A DNA stretch of 6,084 nucleotides from an uncultured Demequina sp. (GCA_937925595.1 CALALQ010000456.1:1-6084), one strand, 5' to 3'. Counted from the first letter of the stretch, positions 1-5,839 are shown. The notes: generated from the sequence alone by a model not told the origin. Numbers and translations are program-made.

Positions 1-52
1 CTTCGTCGTCGGCGAGGTGATCAACGTCAACGGCGGGGCGAACGTGCCCTGA
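1..52 (+). CDS. Short-chain dehydrogenase/reductase, C-terminal end only
   Basis: The frame beginning at position 2 reads FVVGEVINVNGGANVP and stops at TGA 50-52. A hydrophobic strand, then G-x-x-I-x-V-[ND]-G-G and a few closing residues, is the usual C-terminus of classical SDR enzymes of the FabG / 3-oxoacyl-ACP reductase type. There it closes the Rossmann fold next to the substrate pocket. Only 16 codons are visible, so the catalytic Ser-Tyr-Lys and the TGxxxGxG cofactor motif lie outside the window and the substrate cannot be inferred. The gene converges on the minus-strand lipoprotein gene ending at 162. The short match limits confidence in the exact family. Confidence 0.6.
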   Translation, partial: FVVGEVINVNGGANVP

Positions 53-161
53 TCCCCCCTGCGACGGCGAGGAACCGCGCTGTCGTTTCGGCGCATGGCG
101 AGAGTCCACAAAAGTTGGACACAATCCAGGTTCTGGCTGCTCGCGCCGACGTCAGGTGGGT
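53..161. other. Convergent intergenic spacer with a small inverted repeat
   Basis: This spacer separates the SDR end from the end of the lipoprotein gene. No ORF with a plausible start and ribosome site was found. The only structure seen is GTCCA / TGGAC at 112-116 and 124-128, with a 7-nt A/T-rich interior. It has only 5 paired bases and no T-run on either side, so it would be a weak terminator. See the findings for an alternative reading as an insertion-sequence end. Confidence 0.5.
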
Positions 162-665
162 TCAGTAGTCGGCACGGATGATGCGAGCGTAGGCCTGCTC
201 GACACCGTCGAGCCCGTCGAACATCACCTGGAACTCGGTGTCTGCGGGCAGCGATGCGGTGTTGTACGTGGTCTGGCCGGTGCAGGAGACCGTGCCGGAG
301 GTGATCTCCTCCGCGTCGGCGTCTGCCGTGACCACCCGGTACATGGTCAGTGCGGAGGGGCTGACGGAGGTGCACGCGGCCTCGACCGCGTACTCGATGC
401 CCAACTGGCTTTCCGCGAATGTCGCAGACCGGCTCACCGCAGCCCCGCTGCCTCCCGACGCGTACTCGACGCGCGCCAGCTCCTTCCCGCGGTCTTCCTC
501 CGGGATGGCGAGGACCGCGGCCGTCGCCGCGACCGATGGCGTCTTCTCGGGGGTGGTGGCGACCGGGGCCGGCTGAGCGGACCGTGACTCACTGTCCGGT
601 GCGCACCCAGCCATCAGGATCATCCCGGCCAGCAGGACCGCTGTGGCGCCTATCGACTGCTTCAT
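162..665 (-). CDS. Secreted lipoprotein of unknown function
   Basis: The 167-residue product starts with a lipoprotein signal: a Lys near the N-terminus, a hydrophobic run, and the lipobox L-M-A-G-C with the lipidated cysteine at residue 21. A Ser/Pro/Ala/Thr-rich linker (about residues 22-50) follows, then a compact domain of about 110 residues. Two cysteines in that domain (in AACTSVS and VSCTGQ) could form a disulphide outside the membrane. I do not recognise the domain family, and no catalytic motif stands out. The ATG at 665 is supported by AGGGAG six bases upstream. The gene begins 12 nt after the stop of the CAP-domain gene, so the two are very likely co-transcribed. A joint role at the cell surface is inferred from that arrangement alone. 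Confidence 0.82.
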   Translation of the reverse strand: MKQSIGATAVLLAGMILMAGCAPDSESRSAQPAPVATTPEKTPSVAATAAVLAIPEEDRGKELARVEYASGGSGAAVSRSATFAESQLGIEYAVEAACTSVSPSALTMYRVVTADADAEEITSGTVSCTGQTTYNTASLPADTEFQVMFDGLDGVEQAYARIIRADY

Positions 666-670
666 GAACG

Positions 671-676
671 CTCCCT
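671..676 (-). promoter_or_regulatory. Ribosome binding site of the lipoprotein gene
   Basis: Read on the minus strand this is AGGGAG, five bases before ATG 665-663. It lies in the 12-nt gap after the upstream gene's TAG stop. It matches the site in front of the upstream gene, which supports the chosen start and separate initiation within one transcript. Confidence 0.6.
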
Positions 677-677
677 G

Positions 678-2717
678 CTACTTCGCCGTCGGGTCGAACA
701 TCTTCACCCTGTAGGTATAACTGCTGGACTTCGCGCCCTTGATGCCGGTGACTTTCACCGTGTACGACTTCGTCTTCTTCCCGGCCGGCGGCTTCACGCC
801 GGAGACCTCCCACACGAGGGTATTGGGGCCGGAACCAGGCTCGGGCCGGTAGGTCTTGACCTTCAGCTTCTTGCCGCCGGTGGTGACGGTGACCTTCGCC
901 TTTGAGAAGTCGACGTCACGGTTCGACTCGGACAGCGACCAGCGGCCCCACGGTTCCAGCTGGGACGGGAACCACCCCTTCGACGGCCACTCCATCCATT
1001 GAGGCCTGGCGTTGTACTTCGAGCTGTACTTCCCGTCACGGTCGACCACGACGATGGTGTTCGCAAGCGACGTGGATCCGGTGCCCATGATGCGGGTCTG
1101 CGGCTGCATCAGCCACCTGCGGTGGCCGACGGCGGTGTTCCATGCTCCGTCGTCGAGCATGTACCCGGTGGCGGCACGGCCGCTGACAGCACCCCAGCTG
1201 AGGTTGCCGGTGGACGCGGCATCGTAGCCGTCCTTCGTCCAGCACTTCAGCTTCTTCGACGGCATGTGGTCGAGGCGGTTGTTCGCCTGCTGGATGAGGG
1301 AGCTGCGCAGTGCCTTCTTGTTCAGCGTCGAGTTGAGGTAGACGCCGTCAAGCTGATTGAGTGCGCGGACGAAGTTGATCGCATTCAAAGTCGCCTTCTT
1401 GGACTTCGCCGACTCGGTGCCGACCTTGCATCCGGACACCTTCCCGGTCCAGCCGGGCTGGACTTTCTCCGCAGGGGCGAGGATCTTCTTGTACGCCGCC
1501 TTCACGGACGCTTTGCTGGCGGTGTTCAGCAGCGTCATCTGCTTCGACTTCGACGTGGAGGTGACGACCGTCTGATAGCCACTGAGTTTCGCGGTGACGA
1601 CGACGTGGACCTTCTTGCCCTGCTCGCTGGACGTCACCTTGTACGAGCTCTTCTTCGCCCCGGGGATGGGGAGGTTGTCGGCGTACCACCGGTATGTCAG
1701 CTTCGCGCCCTTAGTCCAGGTGCCGGTTGCGACCTTCATCGTCTTCCCGAACGCCGGGGTGCCTTTCAGCTTCGGCTTGGCGCCCTTCATGAGCTTCTCG
1801 GTCGGCTTGCTTGTCTTCGTCAGCCTCTGGATGCCGTCCTTGGTTCCGGTGACAGCGACGGTGAGCGTCTTTCTCAGTTGAGCAGAGGTGGGCCGGAAGT
1901 TCTTTGATGTCGCCCCGGCGATGTTCTTCCCCCCAGCAGCCCACTGGTAGGTGAGCTTCGCGCCCTTGTCCCATGTGCCGGTGTCAACGGTCACGGTCCC
2001 GCCGACGAACACGTCGCCGGTGACTTTCGGGGTCGCCGCTTTCGCGAACTGGGCCGGGCCAGTGGAGTGCTGGGTGATGGTGCCGGTGAAGTAGATCCAG
2101 CTGTACTCGTCCTGGTTGTCCCAGTCGATGGATGTGAAGTGGATGGTGTGGCTGCCTGCCCTCGGAAGCCGCCAGCTCTTCCCATCGGCTGCGGTGACCG
2201 CTGTGCTGCTGCTGAGCTTGAGGGCGGCGCCGTTGGGCTTGCGGAGAGGGCTTGCCTGGGTGGCGCTGGTCGCAATCGTGGGCAGCTCGATGGCGGAAGT
2301 GACGCTCAGGTTCTCGAGCGTCGGGTGTCCGGCGACAGGTCGCAAGTCGGTGACCCTCGTGTCCCGCGCGTCCAGCCACGTGAGCTTCTTCAGCTTCGCG
2401 ATGGGACTGATGTCGGTGAACGGCGAATCGCTGGCGTCGAGCCGTTTGAGGTTCACGAGGTGCTCGATGCCGCCGAGGTCATCGACGCCCCAGACGGACA
2501 GTTCCGTGATGGCCTTCGCCTCCGACGGGTAGACCGGGTCGAAGTACCGGCGGTCTGACCCGAGCACTTCGTTGACCCGCTTGTGAAGATCGGAGTCCGC
2601 GAAGGCGATCGGTGTCTCCGCTGCGACCGCCGGCGAGGCGGCGACCGCCCCGGCGAGAAGCAGCGCGGCGGCAGCGAACATGGCGGTGACTCGACGTCCC
2701 GTCGTGCTGTGTGTCAT
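678..2717 (-). CDS. Secreted LRR / Ig-like / CAP-domain surface protein
   Basis: This 679-residue exported protein has several domains. Residues 1-32 are a Sec signal peptide, with likely cleavage after AVA. Residues about 34-140 hold an N-cap and two to three leucine-rich repeats of 22 residues (consensus LxxLDAxDxxxTDxxP), resembling the internalin class. Residues about 141-220 form a beta-rich adjunct ending in TGTITQ, similar to the Ig-like domain that follows internalin LRRs. Residues 228-307 and 311-397 are two Ig-like repeats sharing GTWxKGAKLTYxW. Residues about 405-560 are a CAP/SCP domain, with H484, the segment GNLSWG (504-509) and GHRRWL (531-536). The tail to 679 is beta-rich. 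C430 and C492 may pair. No LPxTG motif or C-terminal membrane helix is present, so it is probably released or held non-covalently. Binding to a wall or partner is plausible; the ligand is unknown. Confidence 0.85.
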   Translation of the reverse strand: MTHSTTGRRVTAMFAAAALLLAGAVAASPAVAAETPIAFADSDLHKRVNEVLGSDRRYFDPVYPSEAKAITELSVWGVDDLGGIEHLVNLKRLDASDSPFTDISPIAKLKKLTWLDARDTRVTDLRPVAGHPTLENLSVTSAIELPTIATSATQASPLRKPNGAALKLSSSTAVTAADGKSWRLPRAGSHTIHFTSIDWDNQDEYSWIYFTGTITQHSTGPAQFAKAATPKVTGDVFVGGTVTVDTGTWDKGAKLTYQWAAGGKNIAGATSKNFRPTSAQLRKTLTVAVTGTKDGIQRLTKTSKPTEKLMKGAKPKLKGTPAFGKTMKVATGTWTKGAKLTYRWYADNLPIPGAKKSSYKVTSSEQGKKVHVVVTAKLSGYQTVVTSTSKSKQMTLLNTASKASVKAAYKKILAPAEKVQPGWTGKVSGCKVGTESAKSKKATLNAINFVRALNQLDGVYLNSTLNKKALRSSLIQQANNRLDHMPSKKLKCWTKDGYDAASTGNLSWGAVSGRAATGYMLDDGAWNTAVGHRRWLMQPQTRIMGTGSTSLANTIVVVDRDGKYSSKYNARPQWMEWPSKGWFPSQLEPWGRWSLSESNRDVDFSKAKVTVTTGGKKLKVKTYRPEPGSGPNTLVWEVSGVKPPAGKKTKSYTVKVTGIKGAKSSSYTYRVKMFDPTAK

Positions 2718-2722
2718 GGGGT

Positions 2723-2752
2723 GGCTCCCTGGGTGAAGTCAGCTTCAGCGTA
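2723..2752 (-). promoter_or_regulatory. Candidate promoter and RBS of the CAP-protein / lipoprotein unit
   Basis: On the minus strand a TACGCT box (2747-2752) fits the actinobacterial TAnnnT -10 form. Transcription would begin near 2740, giving a leader of roughly 22 nt that contains AGGGAG seven or so bases before the ATG at 2717. No convincing -35 was found at 16-18 bp. The ribosome site is good. The promoter assignment is inference. Confidence 0.4.
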
Positions 2753-2763
2753 TCGGTGGCTGG

Positions 2764-2850
2764 CGCACGGACAGCACAGAGGGCCTGGTCAACCACAACA
2801 TCCGCAAACTGGCCGCCTTCTTCCGCGACAAGAGGAAGGAGAAAACACGC
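2764..2850 (+). pseudogene. Possible transposase C-terminal remnant
   Basis: In plus frame 1 this stretch reads RTDSTEGLVNHNIRKLAAFF, followed by RDKRKEK. An N-H-N-[IL]-R-K-L helix with a basic tail resembles the last helix of several DDE transposases. No start codon, catalytic core or natural stop is attached, and the frame simply runs on downstream. The match rests on recognition of a short motif, so it could be chance coding potential in GC-rich DNA. The specific IS family is not identifiable. Confidence 0.25.
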
Positions 2851-2891
2851 ACCACACCGGGGATCCCGCTGCTTCGGCGCCGCGACTGTGT

Positions 2892-2927
2892 CCGGGCAGA
2901 CAATTGCGCCAAGGGCACCCTGCCCGG
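2892..2927. repeat. Hairpin with 8-bp perfect arms
   Basis: CCGGGCAG at 2892-2899 is complementary to CTGCCCGG at 2920-2927, with a 20-nt interior. It sits between two divergent genes, so it cannot be the terminator of either. It could be a terminator left over from a lost plus-strand gene, a protein-binding site or a chance palindrome. There is no T-run on either side. Confidence 0.5.
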
Positions 2928-2996
2928 CATAGCGCGGGCGTCGCGCCAATCTCCCCCGCGGCGCGAGGATCGGCTCATGTTCGTTTCGCGTTCCCT

Positions 2997-3002
2997 TAGG
3001 CT
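2997..3002 (+). promoter_or_regulatory. Candidate -10 box for the 3037 gene
   Basis: TAGGCT, preceded by T, matches the TAnnnT actinobacterial -10 consensus and lies 34 bases upstream of ATG 3037. A start site near 3009 would leave a leader of about 28 nt. It would also exclude the earlier in-frame ATG at 2977. No clear -35 is visible. Confidence 0.4.
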
Positions 3003-3036
3003 GAAGCTCCGCGGCGCCATCAACGATCGGAAAGCC

Positions 3037-3561
3037 ATGACGAACAGTTCACGCATCGACCTGCTCGAGGTCTCCGTCGGCGGATTGTCTCGAGATGAGT
3101 TGAGAAGTGCGCTCACCTCGCGGGGCGTCCTTGTCAACGTGCACGCGGAAACTCTGCTCGATTCCGAGGCCTTCGACCGCGAGGACATTCGCCCGATTGC
3201 CGTCACAGAGCGAACAGTCGCAGAACTGGGTCGTCCAGACGGTGCGGTGCTGTCAGAGATCCTTGAACTCGGACGCCAGGAGGGTCTACTGCTCTGCCCT
3301 GCTGACACCGGTCCCTATCTGCGTTTGGCTCTTGCAGACCAAGCGTCTTCGGCAGACGCAGTGATGTCGTCGGGTAAAGCACCCGACGGTTCGCTCACCG
3401 TGGCATCGGAAGCGTTGAGCGATGACGTCGATTATCCGAAGGGTTTCTATCTTCGGGTCGTCGAGGGACAGCCTTGGCTGCGCGGCTATCGCTGCGACGA
3501 CGAACACATCTGGTCCCCGCAAGACCGGTTCGTTTTTCGCGCACCCTCGTCCTCACGCTGA
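3037..3561 (+). CDS. Conserved-looking hypothetical protein, 174 residues
   Basis: This is a soluble, acidic protein with no signal peptide or membrane segment. It begins with a strand and helix (IDLLEVSVGGLSRDELRSAL), has a helical middle, then LLLCPADTGPYLRLAL (residues 84-99) and a C-terminal part with GFYLRV, W-L-R-G-Y-R and DRFVF. The C-P-x-x-x-G-P-x-L-R-L segment and a closing DRFVF recall a family of small hypothetical proteins scattered through Gram-positive genomes and sometimes loosely named helicase. No helicase motif is present here, so I assign no function. An in-frame ATG at 2977 would add 20 basic residues. I prefer 3037 because a good -10 box lies between them and GGAA precedes it. 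Codon choice (TTG, AGA, AGT, CTT) is less GC-biased than in the neighbours, hinting at transfer. Confidence 0.7.
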   Translation: MTNSSRIDLLEVSVGGLSRDELRSALTSRGVLVNVHAETLLDSEAFDREDIRPIAVTERTVAELGRPDGAVLSEILELGRQEGLLLCPADTGPYLRLALADQASSADAVMSSGKAPDGSLTVASEALSDDVDYPKGFYLRVVEGQPWLRGYRCDDEHIWSPQDRFVFRAPSSSR

Positions 3562-3668
3562 GCGGGCCTGTCGGCGCTCGCTCAGCGACCGACTCTCCGC
3601 GGCGGCGGATCAGTGGCTCTGATCGGCAGAGGCGGCGCGAAATGGGCGCCGTAACGAGCGCGCTGAGG
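3562..3668. other. Convergent spacer, no clear terminator
   Basis: This 107-bp gap separates the 3' ends of the hypothetical gene and the WYL regulator gene. Small inverted repeats such as ATCAG / CTGAT around 3608-3622 are present, but none has a strong stem or a T-run. Confidence 0.4.
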
Positions 3669-4646
3669 TCACCTGATGGCGGCCGCTGCGTAGCGGTCAG
3701 CGAGCGTCGCGAAGGCCTCCCGCAGCTCGGGTGGGCCGATGACATCCATGGGTGCTTCGAACCGGCCGAAGGAGGCGGCGAGGGAGCCCCAAGACCACGA
3801 CCCCGATTCCAGGATTGTTCGGTGTGGGCCAGCCTCCTTTGCCACGCCATCGCCGACGAACGGCAGCACGGCATCGATGGGCAGATCGAGAATCACCGTG
3901 CCTCGGCAGGCCCACTCGTTGGTGGCGGAGCCTTTGAATCTCGCAGACACGAACTCGTCGATGTCGCCGCCGGGGATCTCACGTCGCTGAAAGCGTGGCC
4001 CGGTAGGGGCGCGCGGTTTGATCCGTTCGACGCTGAACAGTCGCCAGTCGTCGCTCTCGAGGTCCCAAGCCAGGAGGTACCAACGGCCCTGGGCGTTGAC
4101 GAGGTGGTGCGGCTCGACGCGGCGCGGCGGAACGGATATGTCGGAGTCGGGCTCGCCCCGTGACAGGTAATCGAAGCGCAACGTCGCGCGGTCGCGGATC
4201 GCCATGGCGAGCTCGACAAGCAGCTCCAGCGGCACCGCGGTCGGCGCGGAGCCGCCCGGGCGCTGCGCGATGGCGACGATCTCGAGCGCATCCAGGCGGT
4301 GCCGCAGTCGCGAGGGCATGACCTGCCTGATGGTCGTCAATGCACGAGCCGCTGCCTCATCGAGGTCGGCCCCAACGGCTGTGGCGGTCTGCAGCGCGAT
4401 GGCGATCGCGACCACTTGAGCATCGTCGAAGAGCAGCGGCGGCAACTCAGCTCCCGCCGCGAGCCGGTACCCCCCGTCGGGACCCATGGTCGCCTCGATT
4501 CGGTAGCCCATCTCGCGGAGGCGCTCGATATCGCGGCGCACGGTGCGGTCGCTGATCTCGAGCCGCTCGGCGAGCAGTGAGCCCGGCCAGTCCCGCCGCG
4601 TCTGCAGCAACGACAGCAGATTCAGCAATCGGGCCGTGGTGGACAT
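3669..4646 (-). CDS. WYL-domain HTH transcriptional regulator (YafY-like)
   Basis: The 325-residue product has the classic three-part layout of this family. An HTH_11/DeoR-like winged helix covers residues about 5-63, with recognition segment ISDRTVRRDIERL (31-43) and wing GPDGGYRL. A WYL domain spans about 142-212 with the naming residues W189-Y190-L191 in GRWYLLAWD. A C-terminal WCX extension covers about 248-322. Length is normal for the family. WYL domains sense small ligands or nucleic acid, but the effector here is unknown. The gene is divergent from the VOC gene with 103 bp between starts, so it probably regulates that gene and itself. No Shine-Dalgarno precedes ATG 4646. Instead TAGCCT ends 8 nt before the A, as expected of a leaderless mRNA. 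Activator or repressor mode cannot be read from sequence. Confidence 0.92.
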   Translation of the reverse strand: MSTTARLLNLLSLLQTRRDWPGSLLAERLEISDRTVRRDIERLREMGYRIEATMGPDGGYRLAAGAELPPLLFDDAQVVAIAIALQTATAVGADLDEAAARALTTIRQVMPSRLRHRLDALEIVAIAQRPGGSAPTAVPLELLVELAMAIRDRATLRFDYLSRGEPDSDISVPPRRVEPHHLVNAQGRWYLLAWDLESDDWRLFSVERIKPRAPTGPRFQRREIPGGDIDEFVSARFKGSATNEWACRGTVILDLPIDAVLPFVGDGVAKEAGPHRTILESGSWSWGSLAASFGRFEAPMDVIGPPELREAFATLADRYAAAAIR

Positions 4647-4749
4647 GTTCGCAAGGCTAACCGCGGTCTAGGACAAAAGCAGACCTACTCATCAGGAATC
4701 GTCGATGTCGCGGCGCCGAAGGGGCCTGCATCGACGAACAGGAGCAGTC
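4647..4749. promoter_or_regulatory. Divergent control region of the regulator and VOC genes
   Basis: For the regulator, TAGCCT on the minus strand (4654-4659) is a good TAnnnT -10 placed for transcription starting at the ATG. For the VOC gene the best guess is AGGACA at 4670-4675 as -35 with AGGAAT at 4694-4699 as a poor -10, so that promoter is uncertain. GGAG at 4740-4743, six bases before ATG 4750, fixes the VOC start and rules out the longer in-frame ATG at 4705. Confidence 0.45.
4665..4685. promoter_or_regulatory. Candidate operator (inverted repeat) for the WYL regulator
   Basis: GGTCT at 4665-4669 and AGACC at 4681-4685 form a perfect 5-bp inverted repeat centred in the divergent gap, with an 11-bp A-rich interior. 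The centre spacing of 16 bp is near one and a half helical turns. It overlaps the likely -35 positions of both genes, a normal place for an autoregulatory site. Short arms mean chance cannot be excluded. Confidence 0.35.
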
Positions 4750-5199
4750 ATGACCATCCAGACGACAACCCACCTCAACTTCCGTGGCGACGCCCGGGCT
4801 GCGCTCGAGTTCTACCAGTCCGTCTTCGGCGGCCACCTTGTCCTCAACACGTACGCCGACTTCGGCATGCCGGCCGAGCAGCCCGGTGCCGACAAGATCG
4901 TGTTCGGTCTCGTCGCGGGCGAGAACGGCTTCCGGATCATGGGGTACGACGTCCCCGGTGCCACCGGAGGCGGCATCGTCGGCGGGGGCGCCACCCGCCG
5001 TGAGAATCACGCCACAATCACCGACCAGGCGCTGTTCGTCGCGATCGGTTCCGACAGCCTCCAGGAAGTACAGACCTACTGGGACGGCCTCGCGGTCGAC
5101 GCCCTGATCGTCGAGCCACTCGCCGCCTCCGTGTGGAGCGCCGGCTTCGGCATGCTCACCGACCGCTTCGGCGTCACCTGGAGCATCACGGTCTCCTGA
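4750..5199 (+). CDS. VOC family protein, PhnB/glyoxalase-like
   Basis: The 149-residue product is a single vicinal-oxygen-chelate fold of the PhnB-like type. The N-terminal LNFRGDARAALEFYQSVFGG (residues 9-28) is the hallmark first strand and helix. The C-terminal part, W129 followed by GMLTDRFGVTWSI, is the typical closing strand pair. Many members bind a metal ion through His/Glu residues and act on or sequester small electrophilic or antibiotic molecules. H8, H87 and E122 are possible ligands, but I cannot assign them without a structure alignment, and the substrate is unknown. The start at 4750 is preferred over 4705 because of the GGAG site and because the family begins just before the first strand. 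The gene is divergently paired with a WYL regulator and ends at a strong terminator, so it appears monocistronic. Confidence 0.9.
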   Translation: MTIQTTTHLNFRGDARAALEFYQSVFGGHLVLNTYADFGMPAEQPGADKIVFGLVAGENGFRIMGYDVPGATGGGIVGGGATRRENHATITDQALFVAIGSDSLQEVQTYWDGLAVDALIVEPLAASVWSAGFGMLTDRFGVTWSITVS

Positions 5200-5293
5200 G
5201 CGCACTGGCCGCGGCCCGGACTCACCGCGTCGCGGCCACCGCAGGAATACACCCGTTCGGGTACTCGAAGCCACAACCAACACAGAAAATGCG

Positions 5294-5324
5294 AAGGGCG
5301 CTGGCCCAAGCCGGTGCCCTTTCT
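5294..5324 (+). terminator. Rho-independent terminator of the VOC gene
   Basis: AAGGGCGCTGGC (5294-5305) pairs with GCCGGTGCCCTT (5310-5321) over 12 positions, including two G-T wobbles, around a CCAA loop. A T-rich stretch follows directly (TCTCGTTTCTC). An A-run upstream means it could also work in the reverse direction. It lies 95 bases after the VOC stop. Confidence 0.8.
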
Positions 5325-5448
5325 CGTTTCTCCCGGCCTCGTTCGGCTGTGGATGAATGAAAGCACGCCGCGCCGGCACCGGCTACCGTCGCAGGTTCGG
5401 TCCGCTTCGACCGGCGCGATCGGTCTCCGACTACCAGCAGAGGATGTC

Positions 5449-5487
5449 ATGCGCTATCTCTGCGTAGCCCTCATACGCGGCTCGTGA
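5449..5487 (+). CDS. Possible 12-codon leader peptide
   Basis: ATG at 5449 follows AGAGGA with a 4-nt gap and opens a short frame reading MRYLCVALIRGS before TGA 5485-5487. It ends 40 nt before the preferred start of the membrane protein gene. GTGAC / GTCAC (5484-5488 and 5500-5504) could form a weak stem just after it. The arrangement resembles a translated leader. A chance ORF is equally possible at this length. Confidence 0.25.
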   Translation: MRYLCVALIRGS

Positions 5488-5527
5488 CCGACACTTTCCG
5501 TCACCATTGAGAGAGGACCTTTCCCCG

Positions 5528-5839
5528 TTGAAAAGCATCGCATCGGACAGCATTCATTCGATCTCGGATCTTCCACCCGGCGTAGTCGTTACAGCCCTCC
5601 TCGCTGGGGTCGCGCTCATTGGTCTGCACGCATGGCTATCGCGTCGAAACCCAGTCTTGCTGGGGCTCGTGGTACCAGTGATCTACATCGCTATCGCCAT
5701 CTCTATCTCGGTCGCCACGCCGCTCACCGGAGGGATGATCGCGGGGCACGTCATCGCGCTTGTTGGCCTGTTGGCGATCTGGTGGGCCGGAGAGGGTACG
5801 CGACAGCGACGCAGAGGCCCGTCTGCGCCAACGGAGTAA
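5528..5839 (+). CDS. Small integral membrane protein of unknown function
   Basis: The 103-residue product has three predicted membrane helices at residues about 18-37, 42-63 and 68-87. A basic turn (RRN, 39-41) lies between the first two and a positively charged tail (TRQRRRG) at the end. By the positive-inside rule, that turn and tail are cytoplasmic. No enzymatic or transport motif is visible and I do not recognise the family. The TTG at 5528 is chosen because GAGAGGA lies about 10 nt upstream. The alternative TTG at 5507 would overlap that site and has no ribosome site of its own. Both are non-ATG starts, which leaves the N-terminus uncertain. Codon use is mixed, less GC-biased than in the WYL and VOC genes. 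The gene is followed by a strong hairpin and appears to stand alone. Confidence 0.65.
   Translation: MKSIASDSIHSISDLPPGVVVTALLAGVALIGLHAWLSRRNPVLLGLVVPVIYIAIAISISVATPLTGGMIAGHVIALVGLLAIWWAGEGTRQRRRGPSAPTE

Larger units (their letters stand above)
2718..3036. other. Divergent intergenic region between the CAP-protein gene and the hypothetical gene
   Basis: This region of 319 bp has no convincing gene start. It holds a candidate promoter near each end, an 8-bp inverted repeat at 2892-2927, and a protein-like stretch at 2764-2850 that may be a transposase remnant. The plus-strand frame containing that stretch stays open from 2737 into the downstream gene. It has no good start in the spacer other than ATG 2977, which is argued against under the downstream gene. 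Confidence 0.5.
5200..5527. other. Intergenic region between the VOC gene and the small membrane protein gene
   Basis: This region of about 330 bp holds the VOC terminator (5294-5324), a possible -10 box TACCGT at 5384-5389 without a good -35, a small hairpin CGGTC / GACCG around 5398-5413, and a 12-codon leader-like ORF at 5449-5487. Nothing else coding was recognised on either strand. Confidence 0.5.

Noticed and set aside
999..1907. A 302-codon open frame on the plus strand opposite the CAP-protein gene
   Set aside because: It is antisense to a gene with a signal peptide and clear domains. Its product is a low-complexity Arg/Gly/Leu/Asp mix typical of shadow frames in GC-rich DNA, and no ribosome site supports it.
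1671..1992. Similar DNA segments within the CAP-protein gene considered as a nucleotide repeat
   Set aside because: They encode the two Ig-like protein repeats (GTWxKGAKLTYxW), so the similarity reflects domain duplication and not a separate repeat element.
2479..2999. Overlapping minus- and plus-strand frames (2479-2949 and 2583-2999) across the start of the CAP-protein gene
   Set aside because: Both overlap the signal-peptide region of a confident gene, have poor starts and resemble no known protein.
3474..4163. A 229-codon plus-strand frame overlapping the hypothetical and WYL genes
   Set aside because: It crosses the ends of two well-supported genes and has no recognisable domain.
4705..4749. 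ATG at 4705 as the VOC start
   Set aside because: It would add 15 Arg-rich residues before the conserved first strand. The ATG at 4750 has a GGAG site at proper spacing.
4657..5379. A 240-codon minus-strand frame over the VOC gene
   Set aside because: It runs through the divergent promoter region and the terminator, and mirrors the GC-rich third positions of the VOC gene.
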